A DNA stretch of 64,000 bases from Ramazzottius varieornatus (GCA_001949185.1 BDGG01000004.1:1048278-1112277), one strand, 5' to 3'. Counted from the stretch's first letter, positions 37,856 to 51,800 are shown. Program-made: numbers and translations. The notes: a model not told the origin generated them from the sequence alone.

Positions 37856-38669
37856 GCTGAATGTGTATTTTAGGTTTTAGTAATTAAGTTACCTGAGTTT
37901 TTCTATTCAAGTTTCAAAACTTTTTTCCTCTCAGTTTGCCACAACAGTTTTGCAAGATAAGTCACCAAGTGCACAATTTGCCAGATCAGTTTTGTAGTTC
38001 GTGAGAGAAAGTCTAAGAGTTTTCGTCCATACTCTACTTCAAATTTTGATCTTTGCCATGTTGGCCGATAGAGCAAGCCGAGCGTGTCTATGCCGGATAC
38101 TCTTTTCTAAAACAAACAATTAATCGCTATTTTGAACGGTTGAGTGACTTTTACCTCTGTTGTACAGTTCGAAGTGTCGAGATTAAATTTTGACAATAAG
38201 TTCGTTCCTTATTTACACGTTACAGCATCTATTTTCTCTTGTTCGCAAACAGTCATTAGCATACGAAAAATCACGATGAATATTACGACGAGCTAACTCA
38301 TGAGGATTCAGCGAACCTCTGAGGTGCGTGCGATGAAATACAGTCGTCCACGCGAAAGCATGCACGGACTTTTGAGTACCCGTATGCGTTGTTAGTAAGG
38401 TAAGTTTTAGCTCTGACAAAGACTCGACTCTTACGGTACCACCTGTTGCCGCGCTTCAGCAGCGATCCTTTGTTTCTGCGGCACTTGGTCATCTGTAATT
38501 TGCACTCACGTTCATCGAGAGTTCCATCACGACACGGCCACTTGAACCTCAGAAGTGAGGCTCATCTGTCCATGAGCAGCACGCCGAAGCCAGATTTAGA
38601 CCTTAAGTAATGGGTCAACATCAGATCAGTCAGCAAATTCATCGAATTTTTTCAGTAGTGCTAAGGAAT
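37856..38669. other. Tail-to-tail spacer between reeler gene and KICS2
   Basis: About 0.8 kb. Minus-strand frames of 64-68 codons (38213-38492) lie downstream of the KICS2 stop and resemble nothing I know. No clear polyadenylation hexamer was seen for either gene. Confidence 0.45.
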
Positions 38670-40711
38670 TCATTGTGCAGGTTTGAGAGATTCTAGCGTT
38701 TTTGAACAGCGCAGCTGCGAGACTATGTCTAGCAAAAACTGCGTTACCGTCACATCTTTCTCGGACTTCTTCACTTCGAAAACTATCACGATGTAAAACC
38801 GGGGTTCAATTTGAGCGGCAAAGTATGTCCTATCCATAGCCTACAAACAGAAAGCTATCATCCATTTTCGTTCTTTATGGAATCCAGTTCGAGGGTCAGT
38901 TCAAGGGTAAGAATCATTGGTTCTTACTCTGTCAGAAACTGTAACGATGTTGTCGGGCTCGGCTAGACGCCGCGACTCTTCCGCCAGAGTCATGACGATG
39001 GGTGCCCAATGTTTAGCCGGCTTCTCCTACGAAACAAATGAACCATTTCTGGTAAGCTTTGATGATTTTCTGCACGAAAGTAAAACTCACTGGTGGATAG
39101 CAGAACAGGAGAGGGTAACCTGAAGAGAAACGGATAATAAGAAGCCTGATGGACTGTACTGCACCTGTACCTATTGTGCTGTCCTGTACCTACTGTTGAG
39201 GCCAGATGGAGCTTCTGGCTGATGCCCAGGTAGTTGGTAACCTGCTCCTCGGTAGTCCATGCCGTTTGTATCCAGAACAACACAAACACTATGTGCGTCG
39301 CTTTTCCGTTGAAACTGTAGGATTCTACAAGCACACTATCAGATAAAGAAAGAGCAGATACTACTTCGTCACGCTATTTACTTCTGGTGGTAGTCCGGCA
39401 CCGTTTTTGTCATCAGGTTTCGCAAATCTGGTAGAGTCGTCTGCTTGCTCAGGACATCGTGAAAATACAGGCTGAACTGCAACAGCGAGAACTTGATCCC
39501 ATTCGATTTGAAAGTATCATACATGGGATAAGAATATACCTTTGCTAGCAGGGCCGTTTGGTACTTGGAGAACCATGTCAACAGCGCCGGCCAAGTCGTC
39601 GTTTTCGTCGGCGATGTGCGATAGCCAGGAAGCTGCGCCGGCCTTTCTTCCGCTTGCTGGATGCTAGTCCACATCTGTAGACGGCGATGAGCATGCGTCA
39701 GATGGACCAAGGAAGCCATAAAGTTCCAGTCGAGCATGCGCAACTGGGCACTGATGAGATGCTTTAGTACTTCCGTCTCGAGCCTCATCCATAAAATTAA
39801 CCATAAAACCATTTTCTTCATAATTGAAGTTGCCAAACATGGATCGGAACTTACGAAAAACTACTTTCCAGCGGACTAAGAGCCGGATGGTGGAATTCTT
39901 TGCCATAAGTGGTCATCACTTGCTCGATCTTGGTTAGTAAACTCCCATACTGCCCCACCCGATTCAGGCCCATCTCGTGCAATTGCTCGTATCTGGAAGA
40001 AACAAGGCTATCAAGACTCCGAAGAGAAAGAATAAACAAACGTTATGCATCACATTTCGATCATGTCAAGACGAGCTGTCGTGAAGTGACTGAGCTGTTC
40101 GCTAAGGTGCACAACGACAGCACTAGGGATCTGCCCAGCAGGACCGGAAGTGGGTATGGACGATGTGGAAGGAGTCGGCGAAGGGGCTGTAAACGAGAAC
40201 CCACTGGAAGACTCTGTTCCTAGGGTATCCGGAGTACGGTACAGAATCTCCAAACGTCGATCCAAGTCTTGCTTGATCTGCCCGTACATGCCTTGTAAGG
40301 GAATCTGGAAGGATGGAGAAAAGTTTTAATCACATTGCATCGATCGTAGCAAGAGAATAACACTCGACTACAACAAACCTGCTTACGCGAGCGTCTTTTC
40401 GCCTGAAAGCTTTAGGGTTGTTCGGCGTTTGAGTAAGGAAAGACAAGCTGAAGTACATCTTTTCTGCTGCGCTTAATTGTCCCAATGATGCCATCAGCTG
40501 GCTTAATGCGAGCACCGAGCCTTGTGGATTCTTCCCGGCAGCTTTCTCCTCCTTTTCCTAATGCAATCACGGTTATCTTCTGTGCAGACGTAACGAAAGC
40601 TGCTCTTCGACTTGGAATACGACTCACCGAGATCTCCTTTGCCCGATCAAAAGAGCAGCGACCGATACAGTAGAACACATACTCCAGTACTCCCGTGTCG
40701 CCCGACATCAT
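38670..40711 (-). CDS. KICS2: KICSTOR subunit KICS2 (C12orf66 homologue), complete
   Basis: In mammals KICS2 is part of KICSTOR, which holds GATOR1 on the lysosome and represses mTORC1 when amino acids are low. Ten exons (minus strand) join in phase to 470 residues (human 445): 40711-40628, 40557-40387, 40304-40054, 39992-39855, 39783-39540, 39476-39382, 39324-39194, 39119-39091, 39026-38928, 38840-38670. Matches to human include CSFDRAKEI, LSAAEKMYFSLSFL, EFHHPALSPLESSFS, FSLYFHDVLSKQTT, HWAPIVM and RFYIVIVFEVKKSEKD, with a C-terminal SLKPAQ like human SLKPGAKG. Exon 8 is only 29 nt, and the last exon encodes 57 residues. Skipping the 29-nt exon breaks the frame. The 63-nt intron 39477-39539 contains no in-frame stop, so simple ORF calling would wrongly translate it. 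Confidence 0.95.
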
Positions 40712-41133
40712 GTCGTCCCAATAAGCGCTTACCGGTGCAGAGTATCAATCCTGTCGAGACACGCCATGCGTTGAATTCGTGCGAATGAACTCAGGGGACA
40801 GAGTGACGCTATACCAAGATGAACGGCTTAGTTAAATCAGAGTGGTTAAATTTTCTTTAAAAAACAGTCTGAGAAAAGTTCAAAAAACACCACAACAAAG
40901 CGTTTTTCTGAATTCTGATAAGTGATAACCGAGATTGCGGAATGCGCCACTGTAAAAGTGTATGACAAAAGAGGCTGAACAATCAATCAGTCCCTGGACA
41001 CCGGTTCATAATGACCTCAACATTAGAGAGGTTTATCAGGAATTTGGTTAGCGCTACTTGCCCCAAGTTACCTCACCTGATGTCTCGTCTCAGTTCCAGA
41101 AGCCGACGTTGATTTCGAGCAGGATCAGCAAGA
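40712..41133. promoter_or_regulatory. Head-to-head promoter region of KICS2 and the zinc-finger gene
   Basis: The two start codons are 422 bp apart on opposite strands, so both promoters lie here and may be shared. I see no convincing TATA box. A single half-site of the hairpin core (TGCGCCACT near 40952) has no obvious partner. Confidence 0.5.
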
Positions 41134-42402
41134 ATGGAAAGCGGACAAGGAACATGGGAGCTGATTGGAGAAATCAGCGTCGATCGAGTCGAGGCGATTC
41201 CCATACAGGATTTCAAGATGAACGATGCGCCATCAACAACAGCACCAACTATTGTAGACTTCTTGCTCTGTCCAACGTGTCCATCTCGCTTTCAGCTGGA
41301 AAACGAGCTCCTCAACCACATTCAGAGCGAGCATGCAAAGCTTGTTATCAAAGAAGATCTTGAAGTTGACACCGACGACGGCAGTAATCCTCTCAAACGA
41401 CTCAAATCCATGCACATTCCACTGACCATTCTGACGGTAAGGTTGTGGTACTCGACAGACTTGGGTCTTGGGTGCTGTTAAAGTGCTTTATCTTGATTCT
41501 TCTGATGCTCCTGCGTTGTAGGAGGATACGGTCATGTCACAGCTCGAAGTTGCGAAACAAGATGAACAGGTCAAAACGAAACCGAGTTCGGAGGAAGATG
41601 GGAACAGCCAGACAGGAGAAGAGGACCACGAAATGGCCACGAACGATTCAGCCTCTGTCGACGAAGAGGAAGTACAAGGGAAGAGCACATCGAAGACGAA
41701 TGAACAGCAGCAACTCAAAAGCATGCCAGAGCATGTAAAGTGTCTAGTATCCGACGAGGGGGTAACGTCTTTCGTGTGCGCGCACTGCGGCTACTGCACT
41801 TCCGACGAAGCGACTATGTTGCTCCAGCACACCCCGTATCATCTAACTAAAGATGCTCACAGTTGCCATTCCTGTTCGTTTTCGGCTCGAGCGCCGGAAG
41901 TGGTGGTGTCGCATATCGCAGAAGTACATTCTGTGCAGGCTCACGCTCGTTGGGTGGAACAATCTTGCCACAAGTGTCGCCATTGTCCATTCCGATCAGC
42001 TTTCGCGCAGGATCTGTCAAAGCATTTGCTTAATCACGCTGACACTTTTCGCTACCATTGTTCCCTATGCTCGTTCTGTGCACAAGACCAGAAATCAGGT
42101 GAGCCAAAACCGTCAACACTCACTTCAATCCAAAGTCCCAAGCCTATTTATCCCTTCTTATGTTATTTGCAGTGGTACAGCACGAAGGTTCGCATTTCGT
42201 GAAACAACTTCCTCCTTTCCAAGGTATCGTTCGACCTACTCGAAAGTACCAGAAGCCGGGTGATAAGACACCATTCTTTCTAGCTAGCGATATTGTAGCG
42301 TATCGGCCGGTAAGTAAACGTCCACCCTTGACTGAACAGCAAAAGTCGGACCTCCGACAGTCGCTTTCGAAAGCCGGATTGAATTCCGCGCTTGTTCCTT
42401 AG
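41134..42402 (+). CDS. C2H2 zinc-finger protein, five fingers
   Basis: Three exons (41134-41436, 41522-42098, 42173-42402) join in phase to 369 residues. The first finger has C-x2-C-x12-H-x4-H spacing (CPTCPSRFQLENELLNHIQSEH). Four more cluster near residues 175-320, starting CAHCGYCTSDEA, CHSCSFSARAPE, CRHCPFRSAFAQ and CSLCSFCAQDQK; the last is split across an intron. Between the first finger and the cluster is an acidic, Ser/Thr/Gln-rich linker. The C-terminus (PPFQGIVRPTRKYQKPG onward) is basic and proline-rich. It is probably a nuclear nucleic-acid-binding protein; the fingers resemble those of multi-finger adaptors such as POGZ or ADNP-type proteins only in spacing. I do not recognise an orthologue. 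Confidence 0.82.
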
Positions 42403-42660
42403 CTCATTTGAATTCATAGGTCTTTCTCTTCACTTTTTCGTACCAAAGAACTCTTTCTGTCTTCCTGTCAAGAATTTCCTGGCTTGACTGAATTATCTAG
42501 AAGTTTTCCGTTCTAAACATGCCTGCAAACGCCCCGAGATAATTTCATATTTTATGGAATGCAATCTGTTGTAAAACTATCACCGTTCAGATTACAAGCA
42601 GAGCTTGGGTGCTCTGCATCACAAAGACATCACAAAAACAACAACACTTGGCAAAATGTA

Positions 42661-42685
42661 AATAAAACTGTGTGAAGGAAATAAA
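42661..42685 (+). terminator. Two AATAAA polyadenylation signals of the zinc-finger gene
   Basis: AATAAA occurs at 42661-42666 and 42680-42685, about 260-280 nt after the stop codon, in AT-rich sequence. They lie on the plus strand before the 3' end of the convergent DMXL gene. Confidence 0.65.
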
Positions 42686-42892
42686 ACAGTTCAAAATCGC
42701 GGATTAAACCCTTACACACATAATCTCGGACGCATGGAATCATAAAGCTAATCAACCAGTAAAACATAAAGTGAGGTATTCCGTAATCATATTAACATGC
42801 AAGAACAAACTTTGTGACGAGGATCACAAACTATCACAATATTCAAGACACAAAAGATATTAGCTGCCCTATGTCACAACCTTACTCTTCCT

Positions 42893-45800
42893 TCAGATCG
42901 TCTGCACGATGTAGTCCGAAGGGTGCAATGAACGAATCTTGAAGAAGCCATCTGCACCGCAGCTGAAGAGTCGATTATGATCATCGACATCCAGCTGCAT
43001 AACTCCGCTCGAGGAACTGCGGAAGAAGGACTGCTTGCTGCTGTGCTCGTCCGGCAGGGACAGTAGGCACCCGTGCATATTCAGTCCCCATACTTTGATG
43101 TCGCCTTCAGCAGACCCCGTTACAAAAAACTCTTGCGTGGGATCCAGAGCGATGGCGCGGATGGCTGAATCGTGCGCCTGAAACTTGTGTCTAAAGAACG
43201 ATGACGATTATAAACTTCGGTATTTCCGCAGTAAGGTCATTACTTCCAACAATTTATCTCTCACACACCTGCATACACGACCCATGTATAACTGTACGGG
43301 TGCGTGCACCCAGGTGAGCGGTATGTTTGTGGTTTCTTGCAGAGTCTCTCACACAGCTGCATACATACTTTTGCAGTTAGACAGCAGCCACATGTATGCA
43401 GGTGCATAAAAACCCTGAAGTGGTTCGTGTGCCGAAGTTATTGCTTCTTAGGTCTTACCGGAGTTGCCTTTGGCGAATGTCGAAGAGACATACATCTCCG
43501 CGTTTGCCACAAGTGATCAGCATGTTATGCTGGGAGGCGTAAACCAATGCTGGAGAACCTGTGTCGTGGCAAACGAAAGACGCCACCAAAGCCTTCCTCG
43601 GTGGTAGAAGAGTGTCCCACAGCGCCACGTTCCGGCTTTCGGAGTTCAGACCAGCAGTGGCGATCAGACTGGACGACCCAACGAACGTGAAAGCCGAGCA
43701 GGTTTTGTTGTGGCAGTTGAGAGAGATGTATGGTGCAGCGTTACCGGAAGCGGTAGCCAGCTGCCAGAAGCTGACGACACCATCGGCATCACAGGCGGCG
43801 AACTTGTTACCCTGACTGCTGAACTCCAGGTGGTTGATGCGAGCTAGGTTGGCCGTGGGTCGAAGGATGGTCAGCTCTTTAGGATGGCCGAACTCCCAGA
43901 GGCGGACGATACCGTCGACGGCCCCGCTAAGGTAATATGGTAGCATGGGATGAGGGGCTAGACGACGAACTTCCTTAATGGGACGCTTTGTCGTCTGTTG
44001 AAAGACAAGCCATCAGCAAACCGGAATTCAATTTCATGTGGTTATTTCATGCGTCACACATAGGGTTATTTCATGCGTCACACGCAGGCAGGGGAGAAAG
44101 CCACAATTTCGAACAGTGCATCAAGAACTATTTCAATATCAGGCTCAACCGGAAGTGATGTTAGTTACGCCACAACAAACACACCATGCGCCAACTGTAC
44201 CTTGCGCATCATATAGGCACTACGTCCCACGACATAGTTTGCATAGTGAGGGTTAGAGAAACCGGGAGAATTGAAGGCCTTCAGCTACGAGAAAGAACAG
44301 AGCACCATCTGTAGAGATCTGGACAGGACCGACCGTAGACCCTCCACCATCAAAGGCCAAGCCTCCGAACAGCTCGAAACACGGATATACAACCCGATAC
44401 CGGCGGTTCAACAGTAAAACCCACAGCGAACGAATGAAACCAGTAGGAAGTAAACACCAATCTAAGCAAGAAAGGGTACGTACCACATAAGTCCCTCGTG
44501 TAGAGACTTGATAGTGAGCGGTGATGGGAGATGCCGACATGCGCGAATGAGCATCTAGCGGGGCTCTATCGGATGGCGTTTGTAATACCAGGAACTCTGG
44601 ATCTAGCTTTTCCACACCCTATGAACAACCAATGCACGGTTACGCAGTACAAGAATTGAGACCAAATTATGGCTGAAGTTACCTGGTTCTTCATGGTCAG
44701 CATGTTGAACTGCGCTTCATCTTCCAACCAGTCTTCCGGTTCCAATAAGCCAGAGATGGAAATTTCCTGGATATCTTTCGACGTGCTCAGCACCAGCATA
44801 CGTGGGTTAGCTCTGTTGACGGCGAAGGCCGTAACGATGTCTTGGTCCTTGTGTACGATACGAATGGCTTCCCTGTTAACCGCGGACGAGCTGTACTGAC
44901 CATCTTCCACGGCACTGAACTCGGAGATGGTGTCCAGCGAAGCGATCGTTGGGCGTTTCCGCTTGAACATGTACTTGACAAACGTTTCTTGCAGATACTC
45001 TTGGTGGATCAGGTAACACCACAGCCGCTTGACGGGCAGGGCGGAAGGCTGATCCGACTGGAAAGGCGTGTTGTCCGGCTGCAGGAGAACGCCATAGGGA
45101 TTCTTCTTGTTAGTGGCCTCATCATGTCCACTGTAGGTTGAGGGAACGTAATGCTCAGGAGCGCTCTCGAAAAGATCCATCGCATGCTGCGCTCCATCTG
45201 AAAAGACGTCCAGGGTCAATCCGAAAAATCGGAAAAATTTAGAGATATTTGGGAACTCGGCAAACTAACACGACAAGAACGTTTCTTCAGGTGACGCACC
45301 CTTTCAGCCAGAAACACAGAGAAGTGCGCCACTTGAAAAAATAATCTTGTCGAGCTTGTTTAAGTGTAATTTTTTATGAATTTGTTTCGAAATCCACTTT
45401 GAAAGATTTTGCAAGACATTGTGCATACTTTGCCAGTTGTCCAGTGTTTTCAGTGTGAGATGTAACGCGGGTGAAGCCACTGGTAGATCTTGGGTGTCCA
45501 ACGAAACCGTGGTCAGAATCTGCTGGACTACTCGTGTAGCGGCTTTGATGACGACCAAGCGGAGAAGTGCCCAGCTGTACGACTGACTATCGCTGTGCTG
45601 TCGTGCGCCACTCCGTGTCACCTCGTCCTCGATCTCGGTTATGCTTCTCTCATCGTCCAAGCCATTCTCGTCTTCATCGGCAGACAGGGACTCCTCCGAG
45701 TCATAGTCAACGAAGGGCGGATCGGCCAGTCTGTCTACAACTGGCTTTGTCATCAAAACACGGACCATGCTACTCTCTGGCGGGACGAATACTTCTCGGT

Positions 45801-48800
45801 ACATGCTGGCACTAGCAGGTCCAGAGTCTGGTTGGGAAGTTGGAGTAGGTGTCGGAACTTGCCGACCACCGAGGGCTGGACTGGTCCAGCTCGATCCGGA
45901 TGAAGAGGACTTGGCACCAGCGAGAACTTTGGCGTTAAGCAGGTTGCGTTGTCTTTCCAAGCTGGAAATATCGTTGTTCGACACTTCTGCAAAATTACAA
46001 AAAGATATTAGTGAAGAAATATTCCATGATTTCCCTTCATGAATACGTACCTGATTTTTTTCTTTCGACGTTGGCTGTCCGGATAACTTTCTTTGCTGCG
46101 CCACCGAAAAGTGTCGACCAGGTCTTCACGTTGAAGTTCACCGCGACCAATCGATACAGCAGGTTAGAGTCCATAAGTACCAATCCGCTGGTTAGCAGCG
46201 ACATGTAGACGGCCACCAGCGCTTCGACCAACAGAATATGCAACTTCGGACTGTTATCGTCACGTTCTCGCGCCAGCAAAGCTCGCAATGACTGAACACC
46301 AGGCCACTTGCTGGGCTGACTGGTGGCCATCAGGCGCGGAGCGCTGTCCGACACGCTGACAGTGTTGCGGCGTCGCCTGCCTTGCATAGCTAATGTCTCG
46401 TATCCACCTTCAAGAAGGACAAACTTCATATACTAATTGAATAAAACGAAAATATTCCACCAAATTTCCCAAAATTTAATGATAACATTACGAATCAGAA
46501 TAACTTGGTTACCTGAATGCAGTAAGGCTTCGGCAAAGCCTTCCAAGATGGCTGAAGGTGCTTGTATCGCCTTGGCTTGAGTGGTATCGCTGTCGCAGAG
46601 CGACTGGTAGATGCAGGCCGATAAGGCAACGGAGATATCCCGAATGATGTAGACAACTCCGCCGTTCGTTCCTGTTGCGCTACCGATCAGTGGTGGCATC
46701 TTCCAGTCACCGATGGTCTTCAAGAGGTCCCGAGCCATGCGGTAGACGAACTTCACAGGATCGCTGGATATTGTCATTGGTCCTGTAAAAAAGAAAAATA
46801 CCATCATGCTATCCGCGATGACGTCACGACGCGCCAATGGATTGGGATATAAATCGATTTTCATTTTCACAGAAAAGCTCAATGAAGTACTTCGGGCGAT
46901 TAATGAGAACGGATATTGGCACGAAACTGAATGCGAACCTGTGAGGAAAGCTGACAGGAGCGGAAGAGTGGTGAGGAACGGAAGTGGTGACAGCAGCTGT
47001 TGTTGCTGTTGCATGGAACTCAGGTAAAGCTCGTGGGCCAGCACTGCCAGTTCCATATAGACCGAAGCTAGTCCTCCGCCATTAGCCCCGTAGATTTGGC
47101 AGAAATGAATGAGTGATCTCAACAACTGTTGATTCTGTCTCAACCAAGCTTTCCGTTTAGCGATTCGCTGTAACCGAATGCCAAACTGGGCATTGTCTGC
47201 CATCAGGACCTGATGGGCTGCCAGTCTCAAAGATTCGTCTTCTTCATCCAGAGAACCATCCATCGGCTCAAATGTGCTGCTTGTTGCCTTTACCTGCATC
47301 CAAAATCCCCTACTCTGTCCAACCCAGTTTAATGCAAGGCCGAAACAATAATCAAGACGGTTATATATGTTGCTCAAGCACCTGCGTACACTTGCCCGCA
47401 CGCTCATCACACTGTGACGTATGCATGTGCGCGCAGAGTGTTACGATCTGTTACTCCTCATGATCTGGCAAAGGGCATGTATTATAAAATTAGCCCGAAT
47501 GATGGATTACTCGGGACCTCACCTGCATCTGTTGTAGCTGAGAATGTAGACGTTGGCCGTTATACTGCGTCAAAATGCGAAGTATCTCCACTTCCTTCTC
47601 CAACCACATGTACAGCACGAACCGTAACTGACCACCGTCCGTCTCCATCCCTGTCGCCAAAGTGGCTAGTTCCTCCGTGAGTAGCTTCAGGCTAGCAATG
47701 AACTTGAGCTGCTGCGCCATAATGTCTGTTCGTTTATTCGCTGGGCTGGCGTTTGCTGGCTCCTGGGTAGCGGCACTGTCCCGAGACTTCCTCCAATCAT
47801 CGTCCTTTGTTGCCGACCTACAAGACAAAATACTATCTTGAGAATGTCCTTCGATACTGTTAGTCTCTTCATCCTACTTGGTCTTCGGTAAGTCTTCAAC
47901 CTCCTCGTCGTCTTCCTCATCATCATCCCAGTCTAGCTGCAACGTGTCTTCGGCTTTGGTTTTCGACGTTCCAACCGATGGTGTTCCCCAGTCGAAGTTC
48001 TGCACTTCCTCCGCAGCAGCCGCTTTCTTTCCTCCATCGACCGCAGTCGCCACTGTACTCTCATCACCATCAAGAATAAACTCAGGTAGCTTACACAGTA
48101 CCTCTAAAGCCAGTTGTGGGCATCCAGCACGGAAGTAGACGTTGGCGGTCTTAAAAAACAGACGTCGCTCTACTGAAGTAATAGTGTCCTTCTTCTGGAC
48201 TTTGGCACCAGCTTCGGTGACTTGCCGTAACACGATGGGATGGTTACGGAGAAAGTCGTAAAAGTTGAAGACTCCAGGCTCGGCTTGACCACCCAGATCT
48301 TGATTGTCTTCTTCGAGTAGAGTCTGCAGAGCTTCCGTATACTCACGCAGCATCCAGTACGCCATACTCTTCAAGAACGCATCGTTTCTCCAGCTTTCCT
48401 CTTCTGGCGAGTGACCTTCTTCCCCAGCACTCTCGATCACATAGTTCTATGAAGCAAACCAACATCGGTTCGAAAAACACTTCGCTTTATAGTTCAAAGA
48501 AACGAGTGGATCTATTTCCTCATCAGCCTGTATACAGTGAGCCGTTTATTGCCAAATAGTTAAGTATGTAGGTGCATGAAATACGCTCTTGTTGTTTACC
48601 TTGAGAATGTGGATGAGATGAGGACTCGTTGTCCCGAAGTCGTCTCCTTCGTACAACCGAACAACGGTTAAGGCTAGCTGGACATCATGAAGCTTGGTCA
48701 TAATGATATCGACAGCGTCTTTGATGGCACCGGCCAGCAAGAAGAAAGCCGCCGCATGCTCGAAGCGCTGCTTGCCCAGCAGAGCAAACGCGTTCTTCAA

Positions 48801-51800
48801 GGCAGCTTTCCGCCAACGATCTTCCTTGAAGTCATTGCTGAAGAAGTCGATCATCCGCTCATTACGAACCAACTTGAACAAGGCAGCCAGCACATTCTTG
48901 CGCTTCATGGCTAGGTAGAACAAGGCCGCGTCCAGCGGCTCCTGCGAAGCCTACGAAGAGTTAACAGATTACTTCTGAAATCTCTGAAAGGTCGAAAATA
49001 TCATCAGCCAACCTGAAACACGTTTTTCGCCAGCTTTTCGATTAGGGTCCTAAACGCCGCGTTGTTCTTCAGCCACCAAACCAGGCCAAGTTGTCGAATA
49101 TCGGTCCACTTCAGTTCGTCATGGTGAATGTTGGTTATGGCCTGCAACAGCTCCTGATGGTTCTCCGAATGGAATGCCCAAGCGATGTAGCTCGAGTCTA
49201 TTCCCTGCTTCTTCAGTTTGGCTCGCTGTTTCTTAGGCATACAGCGAAGGACATAGAGGTGCTGCCGCACTGCCAACAGGTACCTCAAACCACAAGCATC
49301 AACGTTCTCCGCCATGGACTGCTGAGTATCGTCTCCTCCGTAAGACTGGTCGTCCACGGTTAGACTGCCACTACAATTGGCTACGGTGTCGGCTAAAGCC
49401 AGTAAGTGCATTTGGTCCTGGGTGGACAGACCAGGGAGATGCATGTGAGTGAGCAAGCCGACCAGCTGTTTGGCTTGACGTGGACCGAAGGCGAACATGT
49501 CACGCTTCGAAGGTGACTGACTGCGCCGACTCTTTCGGCGACTTGGACTGAACCCTTCATCGCTGCCTAGGACATCATCCAAGGAAAGGTCCTCTTGTCC
49601 AGCGGAAGCATCGAAGAGCGCTCCGTAATCCTCTTTCTCGTCACGCTGACCTGAAATACAGAACGCACATTACGACGGCATCACATATTATGTGACATCT
49701 GAATATGGTATGTCATATGACATTACCCATGTCACTACAATGAAATACAAAATGTCATGTCACATGACTCTTGGTAAACTGACATGACATGACGTTGCTG
49801 GGAGGGTAGGGGCTTACCGGTGTAATTGTCCGATTGGAAGAGTGCGAAGAGCGGCAAAGGTGGAATCGAGTCAATTTCGATATAGTCTAGTTCAAAGTCT
49901 TCCACCATATCCCGGCTACCTCCCTCGTTAGTCGGTGTCAGCATAACAGACTTCCGGCGTCGGTTGAGCGACAACTGTCGCGACAAACCCGAACGCCGTC
50001 CACCTTCGTCCAGCTCGTCATCGCCCTCTTGTCTCTCGAGACCATCATCGGCTCCAGCAGGCACCGAGCTCTTGATACAACGCAGAAGGTGCGCTAGAAT
50101 GGCTTGAACGCGTCTTAGTCGCCCAAAATTCAAAAGCTCCGTCAGCTGCTTGGGATGGTACTGTGGTAGGACGGGAGAAGCCATTCGAGCTGCCTCGAAC
50201 AAACCCCGATCGACTATCACCGCGTCTTCGTCCATTCCAGCTTCTCCTGAAAATATATTGTTAGTGTTGACCTAGTCAGTACTGCGAGAATCCTCACTAC
50301 CTTTAGCGCCATGTAGGTTCTTCTCCACCGTTTTCCGTGTCTTATGCTTTGCCAAGTTGTTAGTAGACATGAGGGAAGGTAGCGTCTTGTTGACTTTCAT
50401 GCGACTGGGTGCAGCACCCATCTTGATCAAGTTGTAGTCTGATAGGTCGCGAGCGTCAGTAGCGGCTGCAGCTGTGGCAGTTTCCTGATGTGACACCATG
50501 CCGGGAGACACTTTACTGTTCTTCCACTGTGAGTACACGTACATCTCGTTGTCCATCCCCAGTACTAACAGACCTGTTCGCACCCAGGTCAACTGGTTGG
50601 GTACAGCGGGTGCGCCACCTTGATCGTCCAGCACGATCAATCGTATCCTCATCCATCTACAACGAAATCCGACAAATACTTGTAAAAGTCTCGTACGAAG
50701 CAATGAGAATCTAACTGGGACCTAGGCAAGCAAACTCAACCAGATCACACCAAGTGACGCATACTTTCAGACAGTCATACTGAAAACGTGCGCCACCTAG
50801 AAAAGCAATCTTGTCGAGTTCGTTTGCCGAACTCGCAGTTGATGATTTCTTGCTCACGTCCTTACCGATAAAGGCCTTTGCTGGGTGGTGCAGCAAAGCT
50901 ACTGGCCTGCCTCAGCACCGCTCGACGGCTAGTGGTGGCAGCCTCCGCCATAACCTTCATGTTCTGCTGAGCGATGTCACTGCTAACTGCCGCGAAGATC
51001 ATGATTTGCGAGCTCAGTGCCACCGTCAGTACATGCGAACCGTCTTCGGTCGAGACCCAGTCCAGCGTCACTGATTGCTTGTTCACTTTCTGTCGACCAT
51101 CGTGTTGGTCTCCGAATGTCTTGCGGAAACACTGCATGGAAGGGACACTGGGAAGGAAGTTCTCGTGACCTGACAGGTATCTTGACAAGTTCTCGACACT
51201 CTGCTTCTCTCGTCGAATGGCCAAGAAGGACTCTTCGGCGTCGGGCAGAGGCGAAGCGGCGGAAGAGGCAGCAAACTGCACAGCTCGTACTGCGATCTTG
51301 TCTTCCTGAATCCATTCTGAGCCTCCGGTTGACTCACACTCGAAGACGGCTACCGTGATGTTCTGGTGGGCATTGTGGTCTCGATCTTGACGAATGTGGT
51401 CGACGCTGGCTTTGTATGCGCAAGCGATCCTTGCACTAAAGGCGCAGCTCAACCCTATAAACCATAGTAAATTTTTGTAAAGCATCAGGAATATTTTCAG
51501 AAATGTCGTCCGTGATAGCTATTCATAAATTTCATCACCGTTACACTTACAACATCAACGTTTTTCCAGCTAAGTGAATGATACACTTTTTTGGGCTGCC
51601 AAATGGATTACCAAACGCGACCATAACAGTTCAGGATGAAATTACCTAGAATTTTTCCAGGGACAGTGAGGCTGCTCGAATGTCCCAGCATGGTGCGCCA
51701 CTCTTCCCAGTAGTAACTCTGCTTCCGGCCTTCCACTTCCTCCGTAATGTGGCATCGCCAAAACCTGACCGTTCCATCGGAACATGCCGTCGCCAGCAAG

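Noticed and set aside
40840..40990. Possible eighth hairpin copy around TGCGCCACT
   Set aside because: The right half-core is present, but no complementary left arm was found within about 150 bp.
44039..44090. Repeated GGTTATTTCATGCGTCACAC next to ACGCC/GCGCC motifs
   Set aside because: A simple two-copy direct repeat; I could not pair arms to make it a member of the GTGGCGCAC family.
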